This document shows, one piece after another, positions 35,165 through 36,815 of a stretch of 36,815 nucleotides of DNA. The stretch is from contig CAADWS010000233.1 of NCBI GenBank assembly GCA_900752815.1, positions 1 to 36,815 of the forward strand. Reading direction: 5' to 3'. The translations under genes were made by a program, and so were the position numbers. The stretch comes from Bacteroidaceae bacterium. GTDB taxonomy: Bacteria > Bacteroidota > Bacteroidia > Bacteroidales > Bacteroidaceae. Every line of letters starts with the position of its first letter. The stretch's first letter is position 1. Below the pieces are notes generated by a model, which worked only from the letters and a program-made list of their open reading frames with translations, did no database searches and was not told the origin of the DNA.

Positions 35165-35854
35165 ATGAAAAAAACCGATTTAGCCTTTCTCGCCGTCGTG
35201 CTGCTCGTCTTCCTGCCCTTCGCACTGTCCGCACCGCTCTACGGCCTCTATCTCTCCCTCACCGCCTCCCACGGCATGGCAATGAGTTTTGTGAAATTCG
35301 CCGTCCTCGCCACACTGGGCGAGATGCTCGGTCTGCGCATCAGCACAGGCCGCTATGCCAGTCCCGGCTTCGGCATCCTGCCCCGCGCCGTGGTGTGGGG
35401 GCTTCTGGGCATGGGCATCAACATGGCCATCATCGTCTTCTCCAAAGGCGTACCGGCCTTTGCCGCCTACCTGGGCGTACACCATCCCGCCGCCATCATG
35501 GACGGTCCCCTGAGCTGGTCCAAGGCAGCACTGGCCCTCGCCATCTCCGTTACGATGAACTGCATCTTCGCCCCGGTGTTCATGACGCTGCACAAAGTGA
35601 CCGATACCCACATCCTGGCCACCGGCGGCACCCTGCGCGGACTCTTCACTCCCATCCCCATGGGGCGCATCCTTCAGGAACTGAACTGGCAGGTGCAATG
35701 GAATTTCGTTTTCAAGAAGACGATTCCGCTGTTCTGGTTTCCCGCCCACACCGTCACCTTCCTCCTGCCGTCCGAAATGCGCGTGCTCTTCGCCGCCCTC
35801 CTCGGCGTAGCCCTGGGTGTCATCCTGGCCGTTGCCGCCCGGAAAAAGCGGTAA
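35165..35854 (+). CDS. Multi-pass inner-membrane protein, Mpv17/PMP22-like
   Basis: This 229-aa protein starts at the ATG at 35165. A longer frame from 35078 would add 29 residues without a membrane helix. About five hydrophobic segments are visible (about 5-27, 38-57, 75-104, 121-143 and 206-226). The segment WQVQWNFVFKKTIPLFWFP (175-193) resembles the conserved W-x-x-W/Q-NF-P signature of Mpv17/PMP22 proteins, but the match is from memory. Its function is unknown. It lies 172 bases after GH95 and 45 bases before the acetyltransferase gene, and probably shares a transcript with the latter. Nothing ties it to glycan degradation except position. Confidence 0.75.
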   Translation: MKKTDLAFLAVVLLVFLPFALSAPLYGLYLSLTASHGMAMSFVKFAVLATLGEMLGLRISTGRYASPGFGILPRAVVWGLLGMGINMAIIVFSKGVPAFAAYLGVHHPAAIMDGPLSWSKAALALAISVTMNCIFAPVFMTLHKVTDTHILATGGTLRGLFTPIPMGRILQELNWQVQWNFVFKKTIPLFWFPAHTVTFLLPSEMRVLFAALLGVALGVILAVAARKKR

Positions 35855-35899
35855 CCATCCTCTGCTTCAACCCCTCCACCTCCCTCAAAAAAAACACAC

Positions 35900-36496
35900 A
35901 TGGAAACGGAAAAAGAAAAATGCCGCCGGGGCGAATGGTATGATGCCAACAACGACGCCACCCTGCTGGCCGAACGCCTCCGGTGCAAGGAACTCTGTCA
36001 TGAATACAACCGGCTCCCGCCCCGCTGTGCCGAGGAGCGCACCGCCCTGCTGCGCCGGCTGCTGGGACGCACGGGCCGGCAGTTTCTCATCGAGCAGCCT
36101 TTCGCATGCGATTACGGCTACAACATCGAAATCGGTGAAAATTTCTACATGAACGTAAACGGAGTCATCCTCGACGGTGCCCCCGTCATCTTCGGCAACA
36201 ATGTCTTCGTCGGCCCCAGTTGCGGTTTCTACACGGCCGGACATCCGCTCCAGGCCGAACCGCGCAACCGCGGTCTGGAATACGCCTATCCCATCCGTGT
36301 GGGCAACAACGTATGGATAGGCGCACAGGTGTGTGTCCTCCCCGGCGTCACCATCGGCGACAATTGCGTCATAGGAGCCGGCAGCGTTGTCACCCGGGAT
36401 ATTCCCCCCTTTTCCCTGGCCGTGGGCAATCCCTGCCGCGTCATACGGTGCCTCGACGATGCCTGCGAAATCAAAAACAAAAACCGCGAAGAATAA
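35900..36496 (+). CDS. Maltose/galactoside O-acetyltransferase family protein
   Basis: This 198-aa cytoplasmic enzyme would transfer acetyl from acetyl-CoA to a sugar hydroxyl. The N-terminal Mac domain reads CRRGEWYDANNDATLLAERL. The rest is a left-handed beta-helix of hexapeptide repeats (IEIGEN, VIFGNNVFVG, IRVGNNVWIG, VTIGDNCVIG, then AGSVVTRDIPP). The catalytic His is His115 in FYTAGHPL. The length matches maa/lacA-type enzymes (about 185-205 aa). It may detoxify sugars released by hydrolases, which is inference from the neighbours. Confidence 0.92.
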   Translation: METEKEKCRRGEWYDANNDATLLAERLRCKELCHEYNRLPPRCAEERTALLRRLLGRTGRQFLIEQPFACDYGYNIEIGENFYMNVNGVILDGAPVIFGNNVFVGPSCGFYTAGHPLQAEPRNRGLEYAYPIRVGNNVWIGAQVCVLPGVTIGDNCVIGAGSVVTRDIPPFSLAVGNPCRVIRCLDDACEIKNKNREE

Positions 36497-36815
36497 TACA
36501 GGCAACACCGGGCTGCGACACACCCGACAGCATGCCCCGTTACCCCCATGCCGGAGAAACAAAAAAATGGGAAAACACTGGCGATGCGTGCAGGACAGCA
36601 ATGCAGGGAGAGGCGATGTAGGACGGCGATGTAGGGACGTACCGGCAGGTGCGTCCGACGTGTCAACCGGCCGGAGGATGCATCTACAAAGAACGGATGC
36701 CATTGAACCTCCGCAGGCCGCCCCTTTGCATCCCGTCTTTTAATAAGCGTCTGTGCGCTGTGCCGGCATACGTTCATTTTGAAAAACAACGGACGCCCCT
36801 GCCGGTACGTCCCTA
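36497..36815. other. 319-bp 3' end region without a gene
   Basis: No credible open frame and no clear terminator for the acetyltransferase gene were found. The region contains short degenerate direct repeats around GGCGATGTAGG (36580-36640) and the two arms of a 26-bp inverted repeat, the second of which ends the window. Confidence 0.6.
36632..36815. repeat. 26-bp inverted repeat pair at the window end
   Basis: TAGGGACGTACCGGCAGG plus eight bases (36632-36657) matches the reverse complement of 36790-36815 at 25 of 26 positions. The spacer is 132 bp, and the last base of the window is the last base of the arm. The first arm follows two near-identical units, GGCGATGTAGGACG and GGCGATGTAGGGACG. 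It resembles extragenic palindromic repeats or the ends of a small non-autonomous element. Confidence 0.8.

Overview
The window looks like chromosomal DNA of a Bacteroidales bacterium, probably Bacteroidaceae-like with GC-rich coding sequence. The grounds are a type III glutamine synthetase, the LL-diaminopimelate aminotransferase (DapL) lysine route, a LytS/LytTR pair beside a carboxypeptidase-regulatory-like/beta-barrel outer-membrane protein, a BspA-type leucine-rich-repeat protein, several secreted glycoside hydrolases, no obvious Shine-Dalgarno sequences, and many intergenic matches to the Bacteroidetes sigma-ABfr -7 box TAnnTTTG. I do not assign a genus.

Region 1 (1-12.7 kb, + strand) is nitrogen and amino-group metabolism: gltB-gltD-asnB-dapF-dapL as one apparent operon, then glnN (GSIII). 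Glutamine made by GlnN feeds GltBD (glutamate) and AsnB (asparagine). Glutamate is in turn the amino donor for DapL, and DapF makes meso-DAP for lysine and peptidoglycan. The gltB-dapL block lies between two 89-bp inverted repeats (1-89 and 10320-10408, 83/89 identical), each with competing internal palindromes. A convergent purF-like glutamine amidotransferase/PRPP-binding gene follows on the - strand, separated from glnN by a strong bidirectional terminator.

Region 2 (14.9-20.0 kb) is a two-component module. A LytS-like sensor kinase and LytTR response regulator (- strand, overlapping ATGA) are divergent from a small exported two-repeat protein and a 922-aa TonB-receptor-like outer-membrane beta-barrel protein. 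Midway between the two divergent promoters is a 14-bp direct repeat at 21-bp phase, the geometry expected for a LytTR regulator.

Region 3 (20.0-25.4 kb) holds corA (Mg transporter, with a possible attenuator leader), a 21-bp tandem repeat, a secreted BspA-like LRR protein, a seven-cysteine ferredoxin, and a MITE-like element of about 185 bp with terminal inverted repeats.

Region 4 (25.4-36.8 kb) is carbohydrate related. A GH2 enzyme on the - strand is divergent from a + strand run of a sialidase-fold (Asp-box) protein, a GH36-like alpha-galactosidase and a GH95 alpha-fucosidase-type enzyme. A small multi-pass membrane protein and a maltose/galactoside O-acetyltransferase-type enzyme follow. 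The 700-bp divergent intergenic region carries two 54-bp repeats, the second with a long hairpin and a promoter-like match. No SusC/SusD pair is in view.

The window starts exactly at the boundary of one inverted repeat and ends exactly at the end of an arm of another. It may therefore be a whole contig that broke at repeats.
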